Positions 9,933-21,369 of a stretch of 64,000 nt of DNA are shown here, in pieces; position 1 is the stretch's first letter, and every line of letters begins with the position of its first letter. The position numbers and the translations under genes are program-made. Location: the NCBI GenBank assembly GCA_015178975.1, contig WHVD01000184.1, forward strand, positions 62,001 to 126,000, given 5' to 3'. The DNA is from Hysterangium stoloniferum. Taxonomy: Eukaryota > Basidiomycota > Agaricomycetes > Hysterangiales > Hysterangiaceae. The notes under the pieces were generated by a model, which searched no databases, was not told the DNA's origin, and worked only from the letters and a program-made list of their open reading frames with translations.

Positions 9933-11175
9933 TGGAGTCTGAATCATGACAAATCATAAACCATAATGGGAAATGGAGCGGGAGCGGGGTCCGAATCGTG
10001 ACAGATCATTTGACTAAAACAGGAACGGGGCTCAGTTAGAAGGTTGATGGGTTTTCCAAGTGGGGTCCGGTGACTGATGCCAGGGATGAGGTCGGACATA
10101 GACAGGGATGGAGTCTGGTGGGTATTCTGGTGACTGATACATGACATATGTAATAAAGTCAAATGTGGACAAGTCTGATGTATGGAGTCCAGTGGGCATT
10201 CCGGTAAACTGACAATTGGTGCGTATAGGGTGTGGGTACATATAAGTTAGTGCCTGGAGTCTGGCAGGAATTCTGGTCGTAACACCATGAAACCAAAGCC
10301 AACACTGAGAAGACCAATGCCAACTGCTGGGCCCTCCATGGGCAATCAATATTGGGCACCTCTCACCGCTGCCCAGATCTTGGTGGAGTGAGAGGAACAG
10401 CATCGTCAATGAGAAGAGGCGGAGAGGGAGGCCAAGGAGGCATTAGACAGAGAATACCAGGAAGCATTGGCTGCAGAGAAAGTGGCTGAGGAGCAGAGGA
10501 AGAAGGATGAGGAGGAGGCTGTGTAGGTCACTGTGGAGAAAGCCCAGGCAGCTGGATAGGGCCGCAGTTGCTGCAGGCAAAGTAAGTCCCATAGTTACAA
10601 CTTGTCGATTTTAACTGACTTGGTATTTTCAGCACAAGGCAACAGAGGTTGAGTTGGAGTCCAAGGGGAAACTGGAGAGCCCCCAGAAGGTAAGTCTCAG
10701 GTCCATGGGCATTCTGGGAAGCTAACCACATCAACAGAAGGCAAGGAAAGTGGCACCAGTCTACCTACCAATGAGGAATGAACCACAGTGTTCCGGTTGT
10801 AATGACCAGAACACTGATTGCAATTGAAAGTCTGGGCAGGGACTGGGGTGCTTTCAGTGCATGCACCTCAAAGTGAGGTGCTTGCTCATGCACGAGCAGC
10901 CCACAGGGTCCATGGCACAGGAAACAAGTGGGTCAGATGGGCTTTCAGGTTTGGATGAGGTTTTGGGGTCACTGAGGGCATAGAGGCCCAGAATGAGTTG
11001 CTTAGGAAGAGCAACAAGGTGCAGATAGTGGTGGCTAAGGAACTTTGTGGACTCCATGAGGAATTTTGGAAGTTCCTGGCAGAGTATGGCAGCTATGTGT
11101 ATGAAGAGCCGCAAATTGGGAGTTCTGAGGATGCCAGGTCAGATGAGGATGGGGTTCCCGTGGAGATAGCAGAGC

Positions 11176-12139
11176 TGTTATGACCAGAATTCCCACTGGA
11201 CTCCGGGCACTAACTTATATGCACCCGCACCCTATACGCACCAATTGTCAGTTTACTGGAATACCCACCGGACTCCATATGTCAGACTTGTCTACATTTG
11301 TCTTCGTTACGTTGTGTATCAGTCACTGGAATACCCACCAGACTCCGTATGTCAGACTTGTCTATGTTTGTCTTCATTACGTTGTGTATCAGTCACTGGA
11401 ATACCCACCGGACTCCGTATGTCAGACTTGTCTACGTTTGTCTTCGTTACGTTGTGTAGCAGTCACTGGAATACCCACCGGACTCTGCCCCTGTCTATGT
11501 CTGACCTTGTCCTGCGCGTCAGTCACTGGACCCCGCTTGGAAAACCCATCATCCCTCTAACAGAGCCCCATTCCTGTTTTAGTCAAATGACCTGTCACGA
11601 TTTGGACTCCACTCCCACTCCATTTCCTGTTATGGTTTATGATTTGTCACGATTTGGACTCCGCTCTGTTCCATCCCATTCCTAACACCGAATTTGGTGT
11701 TTACTATTCTTGTTTCATGTTTTGCTAGTTTTGTTTCATTATTACTGGATTTGGTATGACATTCATTCCACAGTCTATATAGTCTGGCAGATGTTGTACA
11801 TACAATCCAGTCAGAAAATTGGCTTAGATTCCCCCCAGTAATCTAATACATTTTCCACTCTAAACTCCTACTTGAATTACACCACTCATGCTAGTCGGAG
11901 CCCATGGGCTCCGGCACATCTATCTCTCTTATCTATCCTGACTCACGACCTCTCGACCCATGACCTCCGACCTCCGACCCCTTGACCCATGAACCCTGCC
12001 TGGACTCCCCGGGATTCCCATCCACCTGTCTGAAATTGGACAACATGATCTCGTGAGGGTGCAGCCTATAAGCTGAAGCCAAGTCCTACTGGATATTCTG
12101 TGGGTTTCTCCGCAAACCCACCGTGTACATACCCTAACA
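11176..12139 (+). mobile_element. Solo LTR A3, near the 3' end of the antisense gene
   Basis: In coding sense it starts TGTTATGACCAGAATTCC and ends CATACCCTAACA. The flanks AGAGC and GGAGC match at four of five bases. It is opposite in orientation to the host element's LTRs. It contains about four copies of a 60 bp repeat (11262-11480) with the core GGAATACCCACCGGACTC. Confidence 0.88.
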
Positions 12140-12264
12140 GGAGCTCCCTGAGGAGATGACTGAGGTGGGGAAAAAACACAGCCCCATAAATGTAGATGAA
12201 TAAAATAATAAAAGTTTAATAATTTTTTGTTGAAAATAAAAGTAAAGTGTGAAAAACATAAAAA

Positions 12265-15200
12265 TCAAAGTCTGCAGAAAATCCACTCAAGGACTTGAAA
12301 ACATGTCAGAACCTGTAAAAGCAAAGAGAGACATAGGGCAACAGGAAATAATGAGAATGAGTCCAGACATAACATGGGGTCCATGGAGTGTGGTAAAAGA
12401 GAAGATAGTGGTCCGGGTTTGAGTGGGTAAGCTGTATGAAAGTCAGTAATGATTTCCATGGCATTACCAAGTTCTGTGGCCAAAATCCATCAAGTTTCTT
12501 CATCAGTGCCCTTGTAACCTGCCCACTTGACCAAGTAAAGCAGTTTACAAGTGCATTGATGCTTGTCAATTTTCAAATCTAAAATTTGTGAGATTTCAAA
12601 CTCAGGTTCTCCGTCAATAATGACTGGAGGAGGTGGAGATTGCATGTGATCTGGGATAGTGTTAGCAGTACCAGGTTCTAACATAGAAACATGAAATACT
12701 GGGTATACTGTGCACATGCTATCTGGAAGCTGTAGGTTGAAAGAAACTGAACCTACTTGTGCGATTATTTCAAATGGACCTAAATATTTTTCAGCAAGCT
12801 TTTTTGATGGATGGGTAGTCCAAAAGAATTGAGCTTTGACAAAAACACAGTTGCCAATCTTGAAGTTGGGTGGCAGAATCCAGTGTTTGTGTGCTGAATA
12901 TTGATATTGCTCTTGGGCAGACTTTATTGCAGTCCAGATTTCCTTGTGGACCTCATAGAGGTCCATGGTGAACTCTTGAGCATGGGCAGAGGTGAGATTT
13001 CATTCTGGATGTACTGTAATATTTGGATTATATCCTTTATTTGCAAAGAACGGGGAAAAACCAGTAGTGGCTGAGGGTGCATTGTTGTAAGCCAATTCTG
13101 CAAGTGGTAATAAGGATTTCCAATTGTCCTGTTGATAATTGCAATATATGTGGAGATATTGTTCCAATGTCTGATTGACACATTCAGTTTGTCCATCGCC
13201 TTCTGGGTGGTGTCCGGACGTGAAATGTAGTTTCATGTCCAAGGATTTCCCAAGGGGATCTAAAGAAGTGAGATATGAACTCTGATCCTTGATCGGAAGT
13301 TACATGGGATGGAACTCCATGCTTGGAAAATATGTGGATAATAAAAGGTTCTGCTAACTGCACAGACGTAATGGTATCATATGTAGGAATGAATATACCT
13401 TGTTTTGAGAATCTGTCAACAACAACTAGAATGGCGGAAAAGCCTTCGGAATCCAGTAGGTGTTCAATGAAATCCATAGAGATGGAATTCCACGGGTGCT
13501 CCGGTACTGGGAGTTGTTTCAAAAGGCCGTATAGCTTGTGTCACTGAGATTTAGAGCATGGACAAGTAGTGCAAGATTTACAATAGTGCTTAATGAATCC
13601 ATGGAGTCTGGGCCAAGTATATTCTCTTCTTATTAATGATAGAGTTTTGTTGAACCTGAAATGTCTGGAGAGTGGATGATCATGTTTGTACTGAAGGATC
13701 CTGAGGCAGAGGCCGTCAGAGTCTGGTACATAGATACGATTGTCAAGTCTCATGAAACCATGCTGATCGAGAGACCACTGGGGTCCACGAGATTGTCAAA
13801 GTGTGCTTTAGTTATCAGGTCTATCAGAATTGCCAATAGAATATATTGATGTAACTTCTCAATATCCATAATGATAATTCCATGGACAATAGGATGGATG
13901 AGGAAAGTTGCACGGACTGATGTGGTAAGCTGCTGATTCGTGAAAATGGGTTTCAGGTTGTGCAGGTTTACCATGGCATAGTCATTGCTCCCCTCTTTAG
14001 GATAGATGTCCCATCATCTAGTTAAAGCATCGGGTTTGCTGCCGAGATGGCTGGGTCAAAAGTGGATAATCATATTGAAAGCAGATAGGTATTCAGACCA
14101 GCAGGCCTGCTGGTGGGTCAAAATTTTTGTAGTAGAAAAGTATTCCAGGTTTTTGTGATCTGTTACAACATCAATCAGAGTTCCCGAGCCTTCCAAATAG
14201 TGTCACCATGTTTTGAGAGCTGAAGAAATTGCCAGGAGTTCCTTATCATGAACATTGTAATTGAGCTCTGCTCTGGTAAAAGTCCGGGATAGAAAGGCCA
14301 CAGGGTGGACTTCTCGGTCAGAGTCCTGGATAGACAGAATGGCTCCAAGTGCATAGTCCAAGGTCTCCGTTTTGACAATGAGCGGGAAGTCTGGTTTCCA
14401 ATGTGACAGGATAGGAGCTGAAGAAGAAGAATTTTTTAAAAGATTGAAAGCTTTTTGACACTTATCATTAAAATTCCACAGAGTATCCTTATGGGTAAGA
14501 TGGGTAAGGGGAACCATGATGTCGGAATATCCACAGATAAACTGTTGGTAAAAATTGGCAAAGCCAAGGAAAGATTGTATGTCTTTGACTTTTTGGGGTT
14601 CTGGCCAATCTTTGATGACTTGTACTTTAGTTTCGTCCATGCAGAGTCTGTCAGGTCCCATTATGAAGCCCAGGTATTCCACAGAGTCCATGTCAAAAGT
14701 ACATTTTTTACCATTCGTGAATAAACCATGTTGTCTGAGTCTCTGGAGAACTTCATGACTTGTTTGTTGTGTTCTGTGGGATTCTCGGAGTAGATAAGAA
14801 TGTCATCCAGGTAAACAATGACACATACATTGAGCATGTCAGAGAAAATGTCATTGATAAAATGCTGAAAAACAGATGGAGCATTGGTGAGTCCAAAGGG
14901 CATCACCAACCACTCAAAGGCCCCATAACGGGTTCTAAAAGTGGTTTTTCATTTGTTGCCTGTGGAGATCCAGACCAAATGATAGGCATGTTTAAAGTCT
15001 ATTTTGGTGTAAATCTGGGCATTCTGTGGAGCATTGAGCAGATCAGATATAAGTGGAAGTGGATACTTATCCTTTTTTGTGACAGCATTGAGTCCTCTGA
15101 AATCAACACATAGTCTAAGGGATCCATCCTTTTTCTTGACAAACAGAACAGGTGCTCCAAAAGGAGACTTAGAGGGTCTGATAAAGCCTATGGACAGATG

Positions 15201-16112
15201 TTCATCCAGGAAATCACAGATTGCAGAAAGTTTCATGGACGAGAGCAGGTAAATATATCGTAGGGGTGGCTGGGCACCTTCTTCAAGGTTGATTTTTAAG
15301 TCATACTCTCTGTGGGGCAGAAGCTGGTCAGCTTTCCACTTACTGAAAACATCTGCGAAGTTATGATATTGCTCCGGGACACCTTCTAGATCGGCAGTTT
15401 GCTCAGATTTGGATACTGGGGCTGAAAAACAGCCAGTTGCTTCATCAATTTTTAAATTGATAGTGAACACCTGGGACCCATCCATTTTTGTAGCCCTAAT
15501 AAAAGCTGCAGCATTAATCAGAGAAATAGACGGAGGTGCTGTGGGTTCCAGGGAAGCCATGGGTGCTGTAGAGATCACAGGAGTCCTCAAGACTGCAGGT
15601 GCCGGGAAGGCCATGGGTGCTGTGGAGGCTGTGTCAGGTACAGTTTCCTCAGCTGCTGTGGGTGTCCAGAAAGTTATACTGTTAGCTACCCAGTCAATCA
15701 ATGGATTGTAGTGGGTAAGCCAGTTATGTCCTAGGACAACTGAGCAACGTGAGTCTAACTGGGTCACATAGAAAGTGACCAACTGAGATGTTCCACATGT
15801 GAAACAGATGGATAAATCACAAGCTTGGGTGACAACTGAATTGCTTGTGCCATCGAAAAGTCAGAGGCCGATGGGATTTATCAGATAAGTTGACAACAGA
15901 TTTTTTTGTGTGAAATTTGTATTTAAAAAACAATGAGTCAAGCCTGAATCTATGAGGGCTGAAAAAACAAATTTCAGAATCATATTAGACATAAGTTTAA
16001 TAAAAAACAAATCAGAATGCAAAAGAGCAGATACATTGAGATGGGTAAACTCTTGAATGCATGGAGAGGCAATGCAACGCCCAACCCATGTGGAGTCCGT
16101 GGGGTTGCTCAC
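12265..16112 (-). pseudogene. Ty3/gypsy pol polyprotein (protease, RT, RNase H, integrase, chromodomain)
   Basis: Domains appear in the usual chromovirus order on the minus strand, in several frames. The protease region has ALIDSGLTHCFLN (DSG active site) near 15950. The reverse transcriptase has DFLDEHLSIGFIRPSKSPFG and LCVDFRGLNAVTKKDKYPLP (14949-15782) and the YLDD box in [14 protein letters not shown] (14661-14909). The connection/RNase H region is at 14203-14691 (FLSRTFTRAELNYNVHDKEL). The HHCC integrase finger is at 13541-13753 (HPLSRHFRF, CKSCTTC), the integrase core at 13000-13522 (SMDFIEHL, SDQGSEF), and the chromodomain at 12490-12966 (LLYLVKWAGYKGTDEET). Frameshifts and stops make it inactive. 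The C-terminus reaches the typical KPGPL end near 12265-12420. Confidence 0.9.
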
Positions 16113-16347
16113 TCTTTTTTCGAGTCAGAAGCTGGTTTGTCCTTCGATGGAGTTTCCATGGAGGTCTTGGCTGTTTGACCCTTTGCAGAGTTTGCTTTTG
16201 CCAGCGGACATTCCAGGACTTGATGACTGGGTTTTCCGCACAAGAGACAGAGTTTATTGTCCATACGATGTTGCCTTTCTTGTGGGGTCAATTTGCCATC
16301 GGGTCCAAGCTTGCCTGTGAGGTCGGGTTTTCCGGTTTGCTTGCCAG

Positions 16348-17825
16348 TGTGAGAGGTACAGCAAAATATACTCTGGAAATATAGTCTGGACGAGCTCATA
16401 CTATATTTCCATTATTTTTTCTATTTTTTCTCTATTTTATTATATGCATATAATTAGTTCGACTGTTAGGGTACGTACACAGCGGGTCTCTGGAGAAACC
16501 CGCGGAATATCCAGTAGGACTTGGCTTCAGCTTATAGGCTGTGCCCTCGCTAGATTGTGTTGTCCAATTTCAGACAGGCGGATGGGAATCCCAGGGAGTT
16601 TGGGCAGGGGTCGTGGGTCGGGGGGTTGTAGGTCAGAGGTCATGGGTCGTGAGGTCGTGAGTCGAGACATTAGTCGAGATAGGTGAGAGAGATAGATGTG
16701 CCAGAGCCTGTGGGCTCCGACTAGTGTGAGCGGTGTGATTCAAGTAGGAGTTTAGAGTGGAAAATGTATTAGATTACTGGGGGGAATCTAAGCTAATTTT
16801 CTGACTGGATTGTATGTACAACATCTGCCAGTTTAAATAGACCATGGAGTGAATGTCATACCAAATCCAGTAATGATGAAATGAAATGAGAAAAACATAA
16901 AACAGGAATAGTAAACACCAAGTTTGGTGTTAGGAATGGGATGGAACGGAGCAGAGTCCGAATAGTGACAAATCATAAACCATCATGGGAAATGGAGAAG
17001 GAGTGGAGTCCGAATCGTGACAGGTCATTTGACTAAAATGGGAATGGGGCTCTGTTAGAGGGATGATGGGTTTTCTGAGCAGGGTCTGGTGACTTATGTG
17101 CAGGATGAGGTCAGATATAGACAGAGATGGAGTCCAGTGGGTTTTCCGGTGACTGAAACACAACGTAATATAAGTCGAACATAGACAAGTCTGACGTACA
17201 GAGTCCGGTGGGAATTCCGGTAAACTGATAATGGGTGCATATAGGGTGTGGGTGCGTATAAGTTAGTGCCCCAAGTCTGGTGGGATTTCTGGTCATAACA
17301 TCGACGACCTATGCATTCAGTACATTGACTCTTGTGGGTGCATACATGTCAGACTTATGTATTCTAGTGCCGGTAGTTAGAACTCAGACACTTTTTACCC
17401 CGCAACCACGACTTACCCAGACACCCAGTTAGTGTCCTGTAAGTTGTGATTGGGGTATCATCTCGACCGTCACAGATGGGCTTTAACTACTAGTGCAATC
17501 AGAGCTTCAAACTATACTAGTTGAAACTCAAACCATTATCTCAATCCGCACGGTCTACATCCGCACTACTCTGTTATTTGACTCTCTCGTTATTCTCTTC
17601 AACACTCAAGCAGTCATTCAGAAACATACTTTACAGTCAATTCTCCTTTATTCGTTTTAGCTCTCTATTCTAATTTAGATAGCTAATTCACTTGACTGTA
17701 TTGAACTAAACAGTGAATACATGTTTGGTCTGTATTAGACTTAAATAGTCAATACATTGTCGTGTTGTACCTAAATGGTTGATATTCTTCATATATAGAA
17801 TGGTTAGAACTTCCACCACTCTTCA
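16348..17825 (+). mobile_element. Solo LTR D inside gag (contains A5)
   Basis: It starts TGTGAGAGGTACAGC. Its 3' half aligns to the 5825-6293 LTR (TACTTGTGGGTG/CTCTTGTGGGTG, CACTTTTTACCC, TTCATATATAGA) and it ends ACCACTCTTCA by that alignment. No 5 bp duplication is visible (GCCAG versus AAGCT), so the edges are approximate or insertion came with a small deletion. Without A5 it is about 640 bp. Confidence 0.65.
16464..17300 (-). mobile_element. Solo LTR A5, nested in LTR D
   Basis: 837 bp from TGTTAGGGTACGTACACAG to GGTCATAACA with a perfect TCGAC duplication (16459-16463, 17301-17305). Confidence 0.93.
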
Positions 17826-18515
17826 AAGCTGGACTGTTGACCTTTGTTGTTGTTGTTGTTAGAAGACTTTTTATCATTCTTCTTGTCAGATTGTGTGGAG
17901 TTCTGGTTGCTGGTTGATGAATTGTTGTTGTTGTTTTTATTGGCTGTGGACTTGTTTACTTTGTCCACGGAGGTCTCACAGGCAACTTCTGTGAGACATT
18001 CCCAATAGCATGCGTCTGTGTTTTGAGCTTTAAGGTGGATACGGGACAGGGCTTTTGGCTTTCCATCTTCTCCTTTTGAGACTTCGTCTTTAAGGTGGGA
18101 TGACAGACTGGCATAGAATTGGTGGCAGAGAGCGGGATCACCCCACTGACAACGAGCTGCAAGATTATTCAATTGGATAATATAGTCCATGATGCGCTGC
18201 ATGTGAAGATTAATGAGACTGTTCTCAGCTTCTCCAGTCAGGTCATATGGGCCAAAGTTGGTTTCACGCTCCTCAACAAAAGCATCCCAATCTTTGAGCC
18301 AAAGCAGCTCTTCCTCAGAAAGTCCACTAAAAGCCAGTTCAAACCATTTCAATGCAGATCCCGACAAGTATGAAAGTGCATAGTTGACTTTTCAGGAGTC
18401 CATGGAGAATGCAGTGGATCAATCATAGAAATTGAAGTGACATTGCATGAGGAAGGTGGAAAGTTTGTTTGGGTTGGAACCCATGAAGGGTTCCAGAGTG
18501 TTGACTTTTGACTGC

Positions 18516-19078
18516 TGTTAAGTGCCGTGTCGGGAACTTATTCCGGAACTATCGGGAAGTCACCGGGAAGTCGGAAACTCATAGATAGGGTCAGGACGTC
18601 GGCTTCAGCTTATGTGCTGCGCCTCTACGCAAACGCTCAATGTCCTTAATTTCGGAAGTGAACTAACGACGGAAGATATGGATATTCAGAGTTCCGAAGA
18701 GTTCTGAATATCGAGCGTACAGAAAGACGGGAGGAGGAATAAGAAACTAAGTCGATATCAGATCTAAAGTAAAGTACAAATTCGCGGAAACTAATATAAG
18801 TCTACTCGTTATTGTACTACAAACTGAGACCATAATAAGATGGAAATGGAAGTGTTCTTAAAACGGAAATACAATAAGACATATTAGGAAGACAATATTC
18901 CGAGACGGGAATACAACAACAAACGAGTGAATACTTGTCAACAGACAAATTACCAAATGCGGAACAAACGAAGAATGCGGATGATACGGTAACTATGATG
19001 TTCCGTAGTCGGATACCGGATATTGAAAGTGGGAGATCGGAAGTCAGATATTGAAACATCCGGGAACGGGTCGTAACA
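18516..19078 (-). mobile_element. Solo LTR, family C, inside gag
   Basis: 563 bp from TGTTAAGTGCCGTGTCGGG to GGGTCGTAACA with a perfect ACTGC duplication (18511-18515, 19079-19083). It shares only the ends and the CAGCTTATGTGCTG hairpin region with families A and B. It has many CpG dinucleotides and little decay, so it is probably young. Confidence 0.92.
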
Positions 19079-19446
19079 ACTGCGGAGGTTCCAGATCCTT
19101 CTTTTTGCCTTCTCCGAGCATATGATTCATCAACCTTTCTAAAGTGACTGCTAAATACTCAGAGGCAGGATCCAAAAGCGGCAGTCCATTGTTAGATGAA
19201 GGATTTTTGACACCCTTGCCCTTGTCGGGGGCCACAGACTTGTCCTCATGCTCAGATTCATCCTGGTTTTCCAGGACTTCTTCGATATGGGCTTCTTTCA
19301 TGGCTTCTGGCTGGTTTGTGAGTGTCTGGCTGGTATACAAAGTTAATGGGGAATGAAGAGTCGATGGTCCAGGTAATGATGCCTGTGCGTGCACTTTGCT
19401 TCTTGGTGGCATATTGAACAATCTGTGAGTCTTAGTCAGAAAATAC

Positions 19447-20387
19447 TGTTAAGGGTGCGTACATGGAGGGCTTCTGGAGAAACCTGCAGGAAATCCGGTA
19501 GGACTTGGCCTCAGCTTATAGGCTGTGCCCTCATGAGATCGTGTTGTCCAATTTCAAATGGGCAGATGGGAATCCCGGGGAGTCCGGGCAGAGTTCGTGG
19601 GTTGAGAGGTCATGGGTTGAGAGGTCATGGGTTGAGAGGTCATGGGTTGAGAGGTCATGGGTTGAGAGGTCATGGGTTGAGAGGTCATGGGTTGAGAGGT
19701 CAGGGAGTTGAGATAGATAAGTCAGAGGTTGAGTGATAGATGTGTTGGAGCCTGTGGGCTCTGACTAGTGAGAGTGGTGTATTTCAAAGAGGAGTTTAGA
19801 GCAGAAAATGTACTAGATTACTGGGGAGAATCTAAGCTGATTTTCTGACCAGATTGTATGTACAACATTTGCCAGACTATATAGACTGTGGAATGAATAA
19901 CATACCAAATCCAGTAATAATGAAAATGAAACTAGCAAACATAAAATGAGATAAGTAAACACCAAACTTGGTGTTCAGAACAGGATGGAACAGAGTAGAG
20001 TCCAAATCGTGACAGGTCATAAAACCATAATGGGAATGGAGCAGGAGTGGAGTCCGAATCATGACAGGTCATAAAACCATAACAGGAATGGAGCAGGAGT
20101 GGAGTCCAAATCGTGACAGGTCATTTGACTATAACGGAAATGGGGCTCAGTTAGAGGGATGATGGGTTTTCTGAGTGGGGTCCAGTGACTGATGCATGGG
20201 ACAGAGTTGGACATAGACAGAGATGGAGTCTGGTGGGCATTCCAGTGACTGATACACAAAGTCAAATGTGGACAAGTCTGACATATGGAGTCTGGCAGGA
20301 ATTCTGGTAAACTGACAATTGGTGCATATAGGGTGTGGGTGCATATAAGTTAATGCCCAGAGTCCAGCAGGAATTCTGGTCGTAACA
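19447..20387 (-). repeat. 5' LTR of composite gypsy (A4)
   Basis: 941 bp, TGTTAAGGGTGCGTAC to GGTCGTAACA in plus sense; transcription of gag-pol would start here and run leftward. It contains six units of GGTCATGGGTTGAGA (19608-19697). The segment near 19980-20110 is internally duplicated (GACAGGTCATAAAACCATAA occurs twice). Confidence 0.87.
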
Positions 20388-21369
20388 GCATTCCTGACTA
20401 TATCAAACAAGCCAGCCCTGTTTGGATGACCTGGGCATTCCCCCATGGAATGCTATTGTGGCAAGCTTGGAGAACATATTACATCTTGTCTCCATCCCTA
20501 TGCAACACTCTCATTTCATGAAACAAACAGCCCAACTCTTTCAACTCAAGGCCCATTACTCTCATGTCTGGACACATCTTTCAATATGTGTGGTTGACAA
20601 TCAGCTGGCCAAATATGAAGTGATTTTTGAAAGATGTAAGTTCAAATAATGAAGTATCCTCCAATATTGTACTAAAACCTATTATAGATGAAGACTATGT
20701 TCTGAGACCTCCACATCATCTAGGCTACATACCAGAACATATAGTGATGTGGAAAATTGCACAGTACTTCGTAGCAGTGTACCAATGCAGCCACACTCGT
20801 ATCAGCACTCTATTACCATACTGCATGGTGCACTGGGGCAAGGTTAGAATCCAGAATGCAGGTGACAAAATCTGGACAAGCAGTGCAGTTAGTGAAGAAC
20901 AGGCAGCGAATGTTCATGACTCATCATTTGTCCCTGTAAGTGGTACATTTTACATATATTCTCATATATTTACATAATGTTTATGGCAACAGTATGAGCT
21001 CTTAGTCAAAAATAATCACCGAAGTAAGAGGAAATCTGAACCTACTGAGATCCAACAGGTTTTCTATGGGCAAATTCACTACATCATCTCATTAAAGCTA
21101 TCCTCATGTGCAGAACTAAATATCCCAGATATGTACACCATGCAGTCTCCTTGCATGTATATCACCTTGCATCCATCACCAATGGGAAAGATGCAACTGA
21201 ATCACTTACTTCTTATAATCGTACTTCAACAGAAATTTTCATTGATCTCCAAATGATCAACTGTGTTGTGGGGCATGTACAATATGGCAGGGACTGGTAT
21301 ATCATCAACCAAAGTGGGGGTATTGCTCAGACTGTATTCATTGAGCCCAATCTGGATGAGGAATGATTA

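Larger units (their letters stand above)
7855..10284 (-). mobile_element. Solo LTR A2 at the antisense gene's start codon
   Basis: It runs from TGTTAGGGTACATACACAG to GGTCGTAACA and is flanked by a perfect CCATG duplication (7850-7854, 10285-10289) that includes the ATG of the antisense gene. It is the same family as the host element's own LTRs. Without the nested B2 it is about 1.69 kb, twice the usual 0.8-0.95 kb, because of the 15 bp repeat array inside it. Confidence 0.93.
7852..12203 (+). pseudogene. Antisense Zn2Cys6/coiled-coil gene inside the gypsy element (broken by two LTRs)
   Basis: This gene runs opposite to gag-pol, between the polypurine tract and the pol 3' end. After removing the A2 and A3 LTRs, the start ATG (7852-7854, repeated at 10287-10289) leads into a Pro-rich start (MKPKPTLRRPMPTAGPSMG), then a Glu/Lys/Arg-rich helical region. 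Two introns follow with GTAAGT donors and CAG acceptors (10582-10632, 10690-10737); the second contains a CTAAC branch site. Then come the cysteines CSGCNDQNTDC and CFQCMHLKVRC, separated by nine codons: CX2CX6CX9CX2CX6C, the full Gal4-type binuclear zinc cluster pattern. The tail (LPEEMTEVGKKHSPINVDE) ends at 12203, about 60 bp from the pol stop on the other strand. Several stops look like CGA-to-TGA or CAG-to-TAG changes. A DNA-binding regulator is an inference; the protein family is known to me only as expanded hypothetical proteins in mushrooms. Confidence 0.65.
16109..19421 (-). pseudogene. Ty3/gypsy gag, split by solo LTRs C, D and A5
   Basis: The start MPPRSKVHAQASLPGPSTL (19421 side) lies about 25 bp inside the 5' LTR. 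A capsid-type domain follows at 17826-18367 (LKWFELAFSGLSEEELLWLK, LAARCQWGDPALCHQFYASL). The C-terminal part contains the CCHC zinc knuckle CLLCGKPSHQVLEC (16109-16347). An Asn/Ser-rich linker built of AAC/AAT codons precedes the LTR D insertion. The solo LTR C (18516-19078) and LTR D with A5 (16348-17825) interrupt the frame. Gag would form the virus-like particle and bind element RNA. Confidence 0.88.
6843..20387 (-). mobile_element. Composite Ty3/gypsy element (family A) with nested insertions
   Basis: Both ends are family A LTRs in the same orientation (6843-7641 and 19447-20387). The flanks are ACATT (6838-6842) and GCATT (20388-20392), a 5 bp duplication with one change, and the Tnp2 frame rejoins across them. 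On the minus strand the order is 5' LTR, gag, protease, reverse transcriptase, RNase H, integrase, chromodomain, an opposite-strand gene, polypurine tract, 3' LTR. Five solo LTRs sit directly or indirectly inside it (A2, A3, A5, C, D), and B2 is inside A2. Every coding part is broken. Confidence 0.88.
4258..21369 (+). pseudogene. Tnp2-type (CACTA) transposase relic, split by nested LTR elements
   Basis: Three pieces join into one degenerate transposase: 4258-5265, 6800-6842 and 20388-21369. The first has the typical Tnp2 landmarks LGVIPGPNSPETLDSF, LLHLKGHNGYCPCRTCMIRG and NIMHLFFENICPLLWAHW, with in-frame stops. The second and third pieces meet at HAMLHIPDYIKQ, where the gypsy element cut between codons; the joined frame then reads PVWMTWAFP, the C-terminal landmark of this family. 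Segment 20627-21366 is a further C-terminal stretch with short introns. No CACTA ends were found, and the left edge is an abrupt junction with the AMP-binding intron. It is inactive. Confidence 0.75.

Noticed and set aside
14455-15252. Plus-strand open frames opposite gypsy RT
   Set aside because: Shadow frames. The minus strand carries the YLDD box and RNase H sequence.
19447-20392. A4 as an independent solo LTR
   Set aside because: Its own flanks (AATAC, GCATT) do not match, but its outer flank GCATT pairs with ACATT beside A1, and gag starts directly inside it. It is therefore the 5' LTR of the composite element.
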